NCBI GenBank assembly: GCA_038503035.1
Contig: JAVSML010024356.1
Span: 201,736-265,735, forward strand
Origin: Crocodylus rhombifer
Lineage: Eukaryota > Chordata > Crocodylia > Crocodylidae
Reading direction: 5' to 3'
DNA length: 64,000 nucleotides
Positions 12,163-25,049 of this stretch are shown here, in pieces. Under the pieces are notes generated by a model. That model worked only from the letters and a program-made list of their open reading frames with translations, was not told the DNA's origin and made no database searches. Position 1 is the first letter of the stretch. Every line of letters begins with the position of its first letter. Both the position numbers and the translations under genes were made by a program.

Positions 12163-13265
12163 AGCCAGGGACAGACGTTCAAAAAGCCTAAGCCTAAATT
12201 AATTCAATCTTTGCAGTCTAACCTGGCTAGGGTGAATCAGTTTAAACCAGACAGACATCCCAGAAATGCAGGCACACGCCTGTAATGGCTCAGGCTAGAA
12301 GCGGGGCCGGGCTACAGCAGCGCTCCTTTCCCTTCTACTGTACTAAGATGAGTGGGGATGTGCCTACATCCTAGCAGGACACACTGATTAGGGAGGAGTT
12401 TAAACCCCGACTTTGCCTGCACAATTCCAGGCTTTTCCTTGCTTGCTGCTCAAGGGGCAGGAGTGTTGCCAGTCCCAGCCCCCACCTAGCACCCTGAGGC
12501 AAAGGGGTGTGTGTAGTACATACATCTGTCGAGGATACTGAGATTTTCAATCTCCCTCCCACAGCTTCTTCATATGGCTTGCAGCAAACCTGACAAGCCA
12601 AGGAGCCAGCAGGGAACTGATAACACAGCGTTTAGCAGCCCATCAAGAAAACAAAAGCCTCTCTCATTAGTTCAAACTCTTTTTAAACAGCTTTTTCCAA
12701 GAAAGGAATGGAGTGACCTTACCAGCCGACCTGCTGAGCTCCAAAAAGCACTAAGCAGACACTATCCTGTTTGCCTTTGTTCCGTCCCAGTGAAATTGAA
12801 GGCACACACTCTCAGCATCAGCTAGCATACCACATGCTGGCTACGGTCCACGGGGCTTGGGTTTGTGCTGCGGGAGATGGAAGGGGTGGGGCATCCCTGC
12901 TTGAGTAGCAAGTGGCGAGGGTGGGTGGTACAGGGGGAAGTCAGACAGACCCTAGGAGCTCTGGCTAGGGAGCAGAGGAGTGGGGCCAGCCTTGTTCTCT
13001 GGAGCAGACAGCCAAGCCCAGGGCTGCAAAGCATCTGGGATGCTGGGGGACTCTGGTTTAACTTAAACCAGGAAGGAGTCTGGGACAGACATTGCATAAA
13101 CCAGTTTGGCCCAAATGGCCTGATACTACATCCAACCAGTTTTATCCTCAACCAGGTTCAGCCATTTTGAAACTAGTTTATGTGCACTGAAATTATGTTC
13201 TGTTACAGGTTTAAGCTAGTTGCTGATCACTTACACCAGTTTGTGTGTAACGTCTTTCCCCAGCT
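12163..13265 (+). mobile_element. Harbinger-like MITE, copy 2 (expanded core)
   Basis: The left end AGCCAGGGACAGACGTTC aligns with copy 3 (GGCTAAGTACAGACAGTC) and with the inverse of copy 1. The right end ...TTTCCCCAGCT aligns with ...CTGTGCCTAGCC. Flanks TAT and TCT are a worn 3-base duplication. At 1103 bases it is the longest copy. About 12330-12840 has no counterpart in copies 1 or 3 and could be ancestral internal sequence or a nested insertion. Subterminal 'aaccagttt' motifs recur near 13060-13150. No transposase domain is visible. Confidence 0.65.
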
Positions 13266-16261
13266 TCTTCGACAGCTTCTAGCCCTTGCAGATTTCAAGG
13301 AGTTCCTTTGCAAGTTGGATCTCTGCCCTTGAAAGTACATATGCAAGAAAAGCACAGGCAAGAATGTGATAACTAGTAACATGGAATTCATATGCAAACA
13401 AACAAAGCCAGTATGCAAGAAAAATGCCTGCAAATTGCATATGAAAATTAAGCTAAAGTATTTATTGCACAAGAGCCTTAAAATTCAAACTCTCTACTGC
13501 CATATTACTGAAAGAGTGTCAGAGGAAATGAAAGGTATGGGAGAAAATACAGGTTGAAGGTCCTTTCCAACCCTGTGATTATAATTTACGAAGCACACTC
13601 CTCCGTTATCCACACCCTCCTATAAATAAACCACACACCCTGCAACCAGCTCATTACATTCATCTATTACCACAGAATACATATGGAGTTAGGACACACC
13701 CTAAACCAAACAATTTATTGCTGCCAAAACAAGCAAGATGTCTAATACAAAAGTTGGCTGTGTTACACTGCATACCAGGAATACAAATTAATCAACAATA
13801 TGGTCTATTGTTTTCCAGAAAATTATAGTGTTTTTCCTATGGCTGTAAAGCTCAAAACCTTCACACTTTACAATTATCTATAAACGATCGCTTTTTTTGG
13901 TACTAGTCTCTTGTAACAGTTATGCAACAATATTTTCTCAACCTGCTTTTTAGACACTTATGTTGAAAAATGATGAGTGACCCAGTTAATTCTGTACTTA
14001 ACTGTTTCTGTCTGGAAATAACTTCCATTTTTTCATCTAGACAATGCAATTTCATTTGAGGGAGAGGAGATGATTAGTTTCTGCCTAATGGGTCTGTTTC
14101 TGCATAAAAATAAGCTTTACTGTAACTATTATGAAATTCAACTTATACATGAACTGTGTGCACTAGGACTTAAGAGTAGAATGTAACTTATTAGTGAAGG
14201 TAACGGAGCCTATATATGCAATAAGGGCACTCATCTTTCTCTGATAAACTCTCAGAAAGCTGACTCCAGTGCCTACCTCATATTTTTGTTCAGTCTATGA
14301 AAAGCTATAACAGATTATAAACAAATGTTTAAGCTAAGGGTTCATTCCTTCTCAGTATGCTTTTCTCTTGCATTTACTTTTATATAATGGCTTTAAAGTG
14401 GTGTATTAGACAGTAACAAGAAGACATATTCCATTTTGAGACTGAAAGCCAATAATGCTCATGAATTTTTTAGTTGAGACACACTTCAAGATGCCACAGG
14501 AAGACTGTGTAATAAACACATTAGGCTGCAAATGGACAGCAGTAGCTTTTTAACACATGCTGTAGCAATCAAATAAATAGCTAACATTCATGTTCAGTTA
14601 CAGATTGATATTTAACAGTACTTGCTTTTGCATCTACGTGCATTGTGAAAAGTAAATAATTTCCTTCTAGTTATTCAAAACTTCATCTCTAGCAAACCCT
14701 AGTATCACAGTACTGTTTTAAACTATGATTACAAGCACAAAAAAAAGTGTGTAGTCTGACATCAACAGTATAAGATGGCTTCTACTTTCTGTATTCCCAT
14801 AGGCTAAGTCTCTTAATATAGCAGTCACTGAGCTGCTTACATATGAGACTACGTCAGCCAGCTCTAATATGCCCAGGAATAGCAAGACTAGGCTTTAATA
14901 AGACAACAGAGAACAAAATATCACAGGAAGAAAGTTGCATTCTTTGCATAATACACAGGACTTAGGTCCTAGTTTTCACTATCAAGATTCAGAAACTGTT
15001 TTGTTTTTTTGACCAAAACATTAGATTCTCTACAACATTATTTCTTATTTAATACAGAGAACTATCGCTCAGTATTGTACCTGATTCTGCATCAGAACTT
15101 AAGATCAGAATTTTACTGTCTTTTATTATCCTGAGAACCATATCAGATTCTCATTATTCAAATGAAAAACATGGCAATTTAATTCCAGAGGAATGTCTGC
15201 TGAAAAGCCAGGGGCAAAAACAGATTTGTATGTGTACAAAACACTTTAATCCACCCGCGTTTGTGGCAGTTGTAAGCCTATTTAAAAAACAAATGTACAA
15301 ATAAACAAACCCTTCTAGATCACAGCACACATGGTGAATATCAAACTACAGCTACAGAAACAGTATTAAGAATACAAATATTTTCACTGCATACAACCCC
15401 CTCCCCCAATTTCTAAAACAGATGTTTTATGAAGTTAGGATTTCACAAATGTTAACATTAATAATTAGAATAATTCAGCAATGCAATACTGAAGAGCTAT
15501 TAACATTGAGAATATTCTTTTTGTGAACTATATGGCACAATCTGTGCAATGCAGCATTCAAAAGGTAATACTGCTGTATATAAAAATAACCATTAACTTG
15601 AAATGCAGTCAAATTCAAGCATATTTAAATGTTCTAACTGCCACTGAATTTTAAGGTTAACTTTCTCAGTTTTCCATCCACATTTGCTGATTTTAATTTT
15701 TTTTGTCTTTTCTGTTGATATTTCCAAACACTCAAACACCTGGGGAAGAGACTGGATTGCTTATATAGGTGAACAAAGAAGAATGATTGTACTCTAGCTG
15801 CCACTGCAGATGCACAAAGCAAAAGTCCAGAATAGAAAAGTAATTCCCCCCTCCTTTTCTTTAATTTCTAGCAATTTCAGCAGTTGCTTGTAACCTTAGC
15901 TAGTAATTTCAGTTTCATTTTTAAAGATTAATACTTCATTGCTTGCAGGACTAGAAAGTGTAGCTGGACACTGCACAAGGCAAAGTAGGGAAATTCACTT
16001 TATATGACTCTGTTCTGTTGGTATGTCAACACTAACTCAAACTGAATATCAAGTAAATGTAGTTAGCAAACGTATGTGTACATGCTAGTCTGGAGGCAAA
16101 AAGCTGATTTCAGAAGAAAACCAAGACTGATGCCACTCTATGCAAGTAGAATACAGACGTGTTAAGTAGAGAAAAATTAACTCACACCCTCAAGGACAAT
16201 AAATGCTACAAAGTTTATGAACTGGAATAGCAACTACAGCCCTGTCATGCATGTTATATGG
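13266..16261. other. Long AT-rich unique stretch
   Basis: I recognise no gene or dated repeat. The composition is uniform and open frames are short. Confidence 0.5.
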
Positions 16262-16560
16262 CAGCATTTTCCAACTGGAAGCTTGTGGGCTGCACGTGGC
16301 CCATGAGATGTTACATTGCAGTCCTGCGGCATCCCCCACCCCAACCACCACTACCTCCATCCCTCCAGCTGCAACAGCAGTTGGAGTATTTGGGCTCTGC
16401 CTCCCTCCTCTGGCTTTCGCTGCCTGTCTCCACCCCTGGAAACAGGGACAATGACATATACCATGGCCCATGAAGTTGAGGGTGACCCTGGGGCTGCACA
16501 GGCTCATGATGTAGCAGTGGAAAAAGGGGGGGGAGGGGGTGCACATCCCTTTGCATCTGT
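16262..16560. repeat. GC-rich island, possible hAT 5' fragment
   Basis: The left edge CAGCATTTTCCAACTGG resembles a Charlie-type end, followed by a 'ggctgcacgtggcccatgag' block typical of such elements. No right terminal repeat or target duplication was found. The rest is pyrimidine-rich, then ends in a purine run (about 16520-16540). Small open frames on both strands have no protein signature. Confidence 0.3.
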
Positions 16561-16589
16561 AAGGATGGCAGTTGTTAGCAATTCTTTTA

Positions 16590-16794
16590 GGCTCCAATTC
16601 AAGAAAGCACTTAAGCATCCGCACAAATCTACTCTTACTCAGGAGTGATACTCAGGCACATAACTGAATGCCAAAGCCTTCAATATGATTTCAATAAGAT
16701 GGAAGCAGAAACCCAATGTTAGGCATGTAAGTGCCCTTCCCAAATAAGCACAAACTTCAGCATGTGCTTTAAGTGCTGTCCTGAATCAAGGGCC
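16590..16794. mobile_element. Palindromic MITE-like repeat, copy A
   Basis: The left end GGCTCCAATTCAAGAAAGCA is mirrored at the right by (inverted) GGCCCTTGATTCAGGACAGC. Both are followed by CACTTAA-type and GCATGTGC-type motifs, so the element is largely self-complementary. It matches the style of old amniote repeats with 'aagcacttaagca' cores. A related copy is at 39410-39524. No target duplication is obvious. Confidence 0.5.
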
Positions 16795-19700
16795 AAGTGA
16801 GTCATCACCATCAATGTCACCCTGGTACACAGGAGAAGAAAATGTGACTGTTTTTGACATAATAAAACAATCTTTCTTTGACTCTTTTTGAAAGCAGGAC
16901 AATTAACTAAAATAGTCAAGTTGATATGTGACTACAGTCATTATGTTTTGAGAAGATATTAAAAACCCCCACAAAAAGATATTTATAAAATGGCCAAAAT
17001 TATCTAAAGCACTGGATAAGCACATTGTTACTGAAGGCTTAAAACAAAACGAATACCATAAATCACGTAAAAAATCCACACAATTTCTTTTAAGCATTTT
17101 ATGAAGGTACAAAACACCCCCAACTAAAACAAACAAACAAACAAACAGAATGCCAAATTGCATTAGACCCTGGTAAGAAATGTTACTTAAAAAAAATCTG
17201 TCCATTAGCTGATAAAGTTTATCTAAATATGAAAGTATCCAGTAGTCATACTGATTTCAAAGATGCCTGTCAAAGTGTACAGTATCAATTTTCATGCTCT
17301 TCCATGAGAGTAGGCTCTGGTTTAGTTGACACCACATTAGCCGCACTGGAAAGTTCAGCTGTCATTTCTGAAGTGTTTAAAAGCAAGATCTAAATCATTT
17401 GAATGTTTATTTTGTTAATTCATAAGAAATTAAACCTATGAATACTAGCCACCTAGTTATAAGGACACAAATGCAACACCCTAAATAGTCTTTGCTATAC
17501 TATTCCTATCAACAGAAGTGACTTCAAGGGATATTCCCAAGCTGAAAGAAAGACACGCAAGGTAAAAAAACCTGATCTTTATTCTCATTACCTCCACCAG
17601 GGTTAGGATTTCAAGTCTCTCCAAAGCAGGCACTATATTTTGCAAGCAAAGAAATCACTCCATGGGGTCATGTCACATCTTTGTTTGCATCCCATAGTTC
17701 AATCAAAATGTTATTTTGTAATTGTTATAGTTAAAGCTGACTGCATATTGTACATATGAGACCCATCTTCTTCCATCACATGATAGGAACCTGAAACTAA
17801 CATAGTAAATGGCTTTGTTTTCCATGCTGAAAAATTTTAGAAGAGTTACATATGTAAAAAAAGGCTCTGAATGCATAATATTTGTCACTACTTGTGATTA
17901 AAGTCTTTGAGGAGTTTCAGGAAAGATGAAAAATAGGTTATGTTACAGTTCGCACAAAAAGCTTTTACTACACTCTGGGTTTAAACACTTGCTTGATCAG
18001 AACAATCTGTGGACCAACTGTTATTTGAAATGATAAATTCAATGAACAGCAGTCTTTTTATCACATACTTTGTCTTTGATACAGGGTGGGGATACAAGAC
18101 AGAAAAGAAAATGAAATTGTGAAGACAAAGTTCCAGTAACACACATGGTTTAAATCCCTTAGTATAAATAATATTTGAAAAATCAAAACTTCCTTCTGCC
18201 AGGTTCCTTTACTTCTTCCTCCTTGGACTTCTCTGTGTATAATCCAGGCTGTTAATAAATTTATCCACAAGGTCAACCACAGACTCACTTCACTCAAAGG
18301 TGAAAGCACTGCTGGAAAAAGGGATGCACTCCATAAAATCCTTCCTCTTTTCAGAAGCTCAAACTTATTTCCATATAATAGGTAGATGTCGTTCATTGAA
18401 GCCAGTCCCTGGCATAGCCAAAGGTCCGGGAATGAGGACAAGTTAATAAAAAGCCTGCACAGTAAGAAGACTAGCAGGATTTCTTGGCAGAAACAGTTAG
18501 CAACTTTATCAATTTACATATTATTTTTTCGTAGGTCTTCAATCAGAAAAACAGCAAGCCTTATGGAGACATTTCTGATCCTTCAGTTTGGCTCAGACAT
18601 CACAAATTCCAGTTTATTGTAGTTTTATAGCAGATTCTTACCAATTGTCTCTCGGTTTTAATGAACTTGCCTCAGACAACCAATGTTGCTTTCATCTGTT
18701 CCCTCTTTTCTCAATTTTTCTCCCAAGAAAAACAGTGCTGCAATTAACAGTATCTTTAGCTTGACATGATCAGACCCGATTGTAACATTTGCTATTAATT
18801 ACTGTGGTTGAGATCTGGATTGCAGCAAGATTTTCAAATTAGTCATCTACCTTGCTTAGGCACTACAAAAATTATTTTTCAGATCATAAACATTTTGGGG
18901 TATTTTCCTCCTCCTCCCTTCCTACAAACATGAGGTTTATTTTGAAGACATGGTAGGATAAGAAATGGAAGGAAAGTAACATCTACTGAATATTTCCAAG
19001 TTCAAGCTTTTCTGATTACACTAGAAGTTGGATGTTTGATACATACCATCAAAAGTCCAGTGAACAATAGATGAAATAAAATAACAAAAACTGGCAAAGC
19101 AAACTGAACCCTACCAGCATTGACAGTCACCAGAAATTATACTGCCTATACAGGAAGTTAATTTTATTTGAATTATTTTAGTTTCTTAACATACCCAGCA
19201 GGACATCAGAGAATTAAAGTTAAACTAACTTATACTAACACAAGCAATAAATATGTTTCAGTTTATAGAACTGAGGTGCTAAAACTTCAGTTACCACAGC
19301 AGTGCCTCTCTATATCTTGTTAGATTTCCTGTGATGAAATAAAGAAACACTATACAACAAAGATAAAGGAAGTTTCATTGTTTTTGTGGCTTTTATATTT
19401 GCTGCTGTGAACGTGACAGGCTTGCAAGTCTTAAATCGGTATATATCACTGAATGCCACAGGCTTACTTCACAAAATGTAGGTATACTGCAGTTACAATA
19501 ATCAGGCTAAAACAAAAAGAGAACAAGCAAATAAATACTGGTCACTTGGTTCCATGTGTTTGTGTCCTGTCAGCATGAAATGAAATATCTTCAAACACAC
19601 ACTCCATTAATTTTTAAAAAATATTTTCCTTCCCTTTCTATCACTAAGCTGCATGAGTTTAAAAAAGTCCTAAATAAAATAAACTAAAGCATTTCCTGTA

Positions 19701-20759
19701 TTTAATGAATTATTAAAAAGAATCTAAGCATTACAGTCAGCACTGCTATTACACTATGTATCTATGATGATAAGCTTCTAGCAAACTGCCAAGTTGCACT
19801 GTAATGGCCCATTACATCTATCTTTGTAATCCTGCCCTTAATTTAAAAGGAAGGAAATACTGCAGAAGTTAAACTTGGTTTTCCTGTGTGAGTACTGAAA
19901 ATTTTACTATCCTTTTGTAGTACAGGGTAAAACAATTATTTGTTAAACACCGAAAATGTGCTTGGTGCTGTACAAAGACATGGAAACAGACTATCCCTGA
20001 TGTCAGAGTTTCCAAAACAACTACCAGTGTCTTACCTCCATCAGCTAGAGGTTTTGTACTAGCTAACTTTTTTTGGAAAGGAAGGGTGGTACGGTCATCT
20101 TTTATCATTTTTAGGTTTTTAAATGCTGCACGTTCTAAGGTTATGAGAAAGGTAAATACTGTCAACACTCTTTAACACCAATCAGCACATTCAACATGAG
20201 AAAAATACAAAATCTAAAGATTAACAGCACACAGGGCAGTATAACTATCAAGGAAACTAGTAAGATTAGAGTATAGAGAAAGTTATACAACTATAACACG
20301 AAATTAATTTATATTACAGCACATTTCACTTGTATTGGGCTGTGGTTAGAAAAAGAGCTTCATTATTAAAATTTTTCAAATCGGCTCCATCCTTTTTCTT
20401 TGGTATGCACACAGGAATTATCAGGTAGTTTCAAATACTGAAATAATTACTGAAAAGCAAAAATAAAATATACTCTTGAGCTTCACCTTCTTGAGGGTGG
20501 GATACGCAGGTATATTTAGATATCTTTCTGGATGCAATAAAAATGCTTACGTGGAATACTTCCTAAATGCTGTGTATTTATTTACTGAGCCACATAACCC
20601 TGTGCAACTATCTTAAAAAACCACAAGTATACCTGTAGTTATTAAGAAAAGGAAACAAACCATACAAATTGCCTGAATTTCTGTTTTGCTGATAAGGAAC
20701 ACTGCTTCTCAGTTGTCAGACCCTCCTCCCTTCAAAGCCAACACATACGTGAATACAAA
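16795..20759. other. Long AT-rich unique stretch
   Basis: No gene is established. A short (AAAC)n run lies at about 17125-17147. Part of 19930-20010 resembles the tail of an old dispersed repeat but is too short to assign. A weak exon-like frame on the minus strand at about 18209-18289 is reported under findings. Confidence 0.45.
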
Positions 20760-20760
20760 G

Positions 20761-20880
20761 CATGCACACGCACACGCGCATGCACACACACACGCATGCA
20801 CACACACACGCACGTGCACACGCACACGCATGCACACACACACGCACGTGCACACGCACACGCATGCACACACACACGCA
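20761..20880. repeat. CA/CG minisatellite, 34-base period
   Basis: Alternating purine-pyrimidine sequence made of CA and CG steps. The block starting GCATGCAC recurs at 20794, 20828 and 20862, giving a 34-base period superimposed on the CA repeat. Each full unit contains GCATGC and CACGTG palindromes. Reading frames stay open through it on both strands only because of its simple composition. Confidence 0.9.
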
Positions 20881-22057
20881 AGAACATTACCAAATATGAA
20901 GTCACAGCACTTCAGAAAAGCACCTTGAAATTTTCCACAGCCTCTGCAATTCAAGACAGATCTCACTAGTTTTCCTGCGTCTTCAGATTGGGATGTAAAT
21001 AAAATGCATCATGCTTGCTCTTTTTTTTTTTCAAAAGAAAAAGAAAAAAGACAATTAGCAGTGAATTTATTCCTTAGAAGAACAGCTCTCCATTAACTCA
21101 GACCAACATTATGTCTTGATGTAAACCAAAGCACATGCTGAGTGAGGATGTGCGCACACAGCAGCTTATCATCTCTGTCATCTGCTTCTAATGACAGCTG
21201 ACAAACTAGCCACACTAATCCTTTTCTAGCTGCTGATCAGAAAGATCCCCCTTTGACAATCCAGCATGGTGGAGCACTCGAAAATTCCTTCTGCTTCTGT
21301 TCTATTGCTGCTCTAAAAAGCAGTTTCCTTTTCATTGAGATAATAGCCTTTTCTGCAGTCACATGACTCAGAAGCTACATTAGCAGAGCTTTATGATAAT
21401 AGACTGAATAAGCCCCCTCCCTCCATTCTCCTGCTTTTAAGGGCATGTCTCAAACAACACTTGAAATAATTTGTGACAGAAAAGATGCAAAATTAAGTTG
21501 TCTTCTATCATATTTGATAAGAAACTACACATAAATCATACTTCCTGTACTAAAAACAATTAATGAACACATTTTGATACAGCGTCGTCTTTCTCCACTG
21601 AGGAACACATATTGGTCATAAGGACTTTCCAAGAAATAAACTGAATATTGAGCATGATGTTTAGCAGCTAAGATTTAAGCTAGCTGCTTCAGCTTTTTCA
21701 TCTTTACTTTAAATTTGACTGCAGTAAATATTTTTCTCTCAGCAACATTATATGGATTAACTTCTTACAATATAAAATGCACCTACAAACATACAAAAAA
21801 TACAAGGAGCTAACATTTTGGAGTTCATCACCCAGCCTTGATGCATCGATCATTCAAGACTCTTTTTTAAATTTTTTTTTATTTTACTTTTAGCTCCTGT
21901 AGTAGCAGCATTTAAAAAAAAAAAAAAAACACAAAAAACGATTTTGATTTTTTTCTAAAAGGACACGTGTAGTTAGCAGAGTATCAGTTTTTTAGCCCCC
22001 TGACTTTCTGAAATAGTGGATTCAATTTTTAGCAAGTTCAGCATATCATCCCTCAGA
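20881..22057. other. Unique non-coding stretch
   Basis: No gene is seen. Homopolymer runs of T (about 21020) and A (about 21915) are present. Confidence 0.5.
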
Positions 22058-22874
22058 ACCCAGACAGGTTACAAGGGTGGACGGACGAGAATAGGATGGG
22101 TTTCAACACAGACAAGTACAAGGTGATGCACCTGGGGAGGAACAACCGGCACCATACCTACAGGTTGGAGAACTCCCTTCTTGTCAGCACGGAGGCGGAC
22201 AAGGATCTCGGGGTCATCATTGACTCCAAGATGAACATGGGCCGGCAGTGTGGAGAGGCAGTTAGGAAGGCCAACCGCACCTTGGCATGCATCCACAGAT
22301 GCATCTCGAGCAGGTCCAAAGAGGTGATCCTCCCCCTCTATGTGGTCCTGGTCAGGCCGCAGCCGGAGTACTGCATCCAGTTCTGGGCACCACACTTCAA
22401 GAGGGATGTCGACAGCATGGAGAGGGTCCAGAGGAGGGCCACTCGCATGATCAGGGGGCAGCAGGGCAGGCCCTACGAGGAGAGGCTACGGGACCTGAAC
22501 CTGTTCAGCCTCCACAAGAGAAGGCTGAGGGGGGATCTAGTGGCCTGTTATAAAACTAGTCAGGGGGGATCAGCAGGCATTAGGGGAGTCACTGTTCCCC
22601 CGTCCACTGCCAGGAGTGACCAGGAATAACGGTCACAAGCTGGCAGAGGGTAGGTTTAGGTTAGATATCAGGAGGCGCTACTTCATGGTCAGGGCGGCTA
22701 GGGTCTGGAACCAACTTCCAAGCGAAGTGGTGCAGGCTCCTACCCTGGGGGTGTTTAAGAGGAGGTTAGATGCTCATCTTGCTGGGGTCTTTTGACCCCA
22801 GTATTCTTTCTTGCCATGGCAGGGGGTCGGACTAGATGATCTGCTCAGGTCCCTTCCAACCCTAGAAACTATAA
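22058..22874 (+). mobile_element. CR1 LINE, 5'-truncated, relatively young
   Basis: The sequence encodes the C-terminal third of a CR1 reverse transcriptase and then runs through the conserved CR1 tail, ending in a 'ggtcccttccaaccctagaaa' type terminus near 22874. It starts abruptly within the frame (DRLQGWTDENRMGFN), as expected from 5' truncation during target-primed reverse transcription. It is close to the copy at 60829-62946, which has the same motifs in the same order. Typical CR1 elements are about 4.5 kb, so only the last 0.8 kb is here. Frame breaks are few, indicating it is younger than the copies at 23840 and 28970. Confidence 0.92.
22096..22629 (+). pseudogene. CR1 ORF2 C-terminal fragment
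   Basis: 177 codons stay open. Recognisable CR1 blocks are FNTDKYKVMHLG near the start, DLGVIIDSKMNMGRQC, ISSRSKEVILPLY, RPQPEYCIQFWAPHFKRD, and ERVQRRATRMIRG. This is the region after the reverse transcriptase catalytic motif, so the catalytic aspartates are absent. A shift near 22570-22610 derails the frame into a short false tail. The true C-terminus (HKLAEGRFRLDIRRRYF, then WNQLPSEVV and FKRRLDAHLAG) continues in another frame to about 22797. It cannot encode an active protein. Confidence 0.88.
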
Positions 22875-23839
22875 GTTTTCCCGTTTATAAAATGTAGTGG
22901 TCTGTAGGCAGTTTGTTCAGTGTTTTGGAAAATCTTTGGTATTAAATGCAGTTGGTATAGCATACAGTTGGGCTATTTTTGTTCCCAATTCTTTAAATGT
23001 TGGGGGACTACAGAGAAGGGGATTTTTCTGTTCCTGAAGACTGCATTAATGTCACATTATCCTAGAATCTAGATTATCTTCGTTAGGCCCACAGATAATA
23101 TATAGGGAAAAGAGATCCTATACACCTCCTCAACCCCAGGGTACGTGGAAGGAGAGTTGTGCAAAGAGAGGAAATACAAACACTGAAGAACTGAAGGATA
23201 TACTGGGCAGCATGATATACAATGTTTCTCTCCAGCCCTGCAGACCTTGCCAAAGCTCTATTATCTTGGTGTTTGCATCTCCCCTCCCCGAGGCAAGCTG
23301 CATCTAGGGAATAGTCCCTGTTAGCAGGACACCACCGCAGCTGCGTTGCCAGAGAAATCCACTGAAGGCAAAAATCCAGCGCTGAGGCACAGATCTGGTT
23401 AAGAGGAAACAACCTCCCACAAAATAGCCCAAATATGAAGTGAGCCAGGCTGCAAGTGGATCTGGCACTTTTACAGCATGGTAAATGCCCCTTCCAGCTT
23501 TCCCACTACTGGATACTATGAAGAATATTTATGAGAGAGATTTTAATATGGGAGGGCACAATGTGACCCACTTAGGGTGACAAATCTAAGATCCTAAATT
23601 GAGAAGTAGAGAGACCCCCTTCCCAACCTCCAAGCTTAACGAAATTCAGTGCAATTCTGTCATTTCCTCTTTAATGTATCCTATTATATCTATACACTAT
23701 ACGTGGTATGAAAAATAATGAACTCTTGAGACAGTTATAACCCTTAACACAAAAACAAGAGAGGGACTGCTTATCAATTTTATCTAAGAAAATTAGTTAT
23801 GTAACACAATTTTTCCATATTTATTCCTTATCTGGAAGA
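22875..23839. other. Non-coding stretch, part GC-richer
   Basis: No gene is identified. A 109-codon minus-strand frame at about 23083-23412 has no family signature. The GC-richer part (23220-23420) may be an unrecognised repeat. Confidence 0.4.
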
Positions 23840-24640
23840 AGGGGTAGCAAGCAAACCAATTACATTTGCAAATGATACCAATGTGGGAGAAACAGTGAAT
23901 AGTTTAAAAGACATTTCCAATATTCAAAAAAGAGAGATTAAAAAGACAGGCACTAGAAATAAATTGAGCTTTCACAAGGACAAATGCAAAATAGCACACT
24001 CGGGAAGTAAAAATTTAAGGAACAAGCATAAAATGGGAGCACACTGGTTACACAGTAATACTTTACTGCAGAGACTTGCAGAGACTGACAAATGAAAAAT
24101 TCAGAAACACAACTCGGTGGTGTAGTAAAGACAAATGTAATACTGAGATGCACAACATAAAGGGTGGAATTATATGTAAACAAACAGGAGAGTGTAGGTA
24201 AGAACAGCCATAGTGGTTAAAGGTCTACAAAGGATTCAAAGGACTGAAAACATACAGACTTTATACACTGCTGAGGGAAATAACAGAAGAAGGACTATGA
24301 AAAAGTGAGGGAGACTGTAACACTGCAGATCAAAGAATGAACTTGAACAAAGAGTAAAAGGAATTAGTTAAAAATAAGATAAATCCTGGTAAAAAAATAA
24401 GACCTAAATGCACTGCTCTGAATTGAAACAAGATTTCTGATTTTACAGCAGGAAAAATGATCTTTGGTTTGATCAAGCAAGCAAACAGACAGACATACCC
24501 AAAGGAAGTGGTGGAATCATTGTCACATTAAATCCTTAAATCAAGACTGAAGAACCGGTTAGATATAGCTCTGTGGAAATTTTACTATTACTCAAGGACC
24601 ACTAAGTGACCTTTAAACTTAGACAATTCTGGGACCATAT
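23840..24640 (+). mobile_element. Ancient CR1-like LINE fragment
   Basis: Translation of 23850-24090 gives FANDTNVGETVN, a degraded form of the FADDTKLG catalytic block, followed by a LSFHKDKCKIAHSG stretch matching the FNxDKCKVMHLG region. Near 24500-24570 the tail block PKEVVESL...KNRLDI is readable despite decay. Reading-frame breaks, AT drift and lost blocks show it is much older than the copy at 22058. The ends are approximate. Confidence 0.65.
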
Positions 24641-25049
24641 ACTTTCACACCACGATAAAGTCTGGTAACTCAGGCTGTGTACAGGCATGTATTTATACTG
24701 GAAGGACCTGAACTGTATGCATGCTTCTCCAGCCCCATACCTAGAGCATGCTCTCCAGCCAGGGGGCACTAGAAGGCTGCTCCTTGGCCACCCCTGCCCT
24801 TACGGGAGCCCAGGACTTAACAGCCTGCTCCAGGCAGGCTGTCAAGTGGCAGTTGGTAGCCAATGAAAAGCGGCAGATGATACAGACAGCCCAACAGGAC
24901 TCCCAGCTGATTGGCAGGGTGGGAGGTGGGGCGGGGGAATTCTCCAACAGTGGAAACCTAAAGGAGTAGCCCCTACTCCCGGCACTTCTCTGGGCTGACC
25001 CAGAGGAATGTGGGGGAGGGCAGAAGAGGAAAACTCAGCCATTGCACAA
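24641..25049. other. GC-rich unclassified segment
   Basis: It lies between two CR1 fragments. It contains a short hairpin CAGCCTG..CAGGCTG (24821-24841). No coding signature is seen; overlapping open frames on both strands suggest repeat-derived composition. Confidence 0.35.

Noticed and set aside
11175..13170. Similar peptides from copies 1 and 2 (FNLNQEG type) suggesting a shared ORF
   Set aside because: They arise in opposite orientations from palindromic subterminal regions; the similarity is DNA-level only.
20686..20966. His/Thr-rich and Cys/Val-rich frames
   Set aside because: Both are readings of the CA/CG minisatellite.
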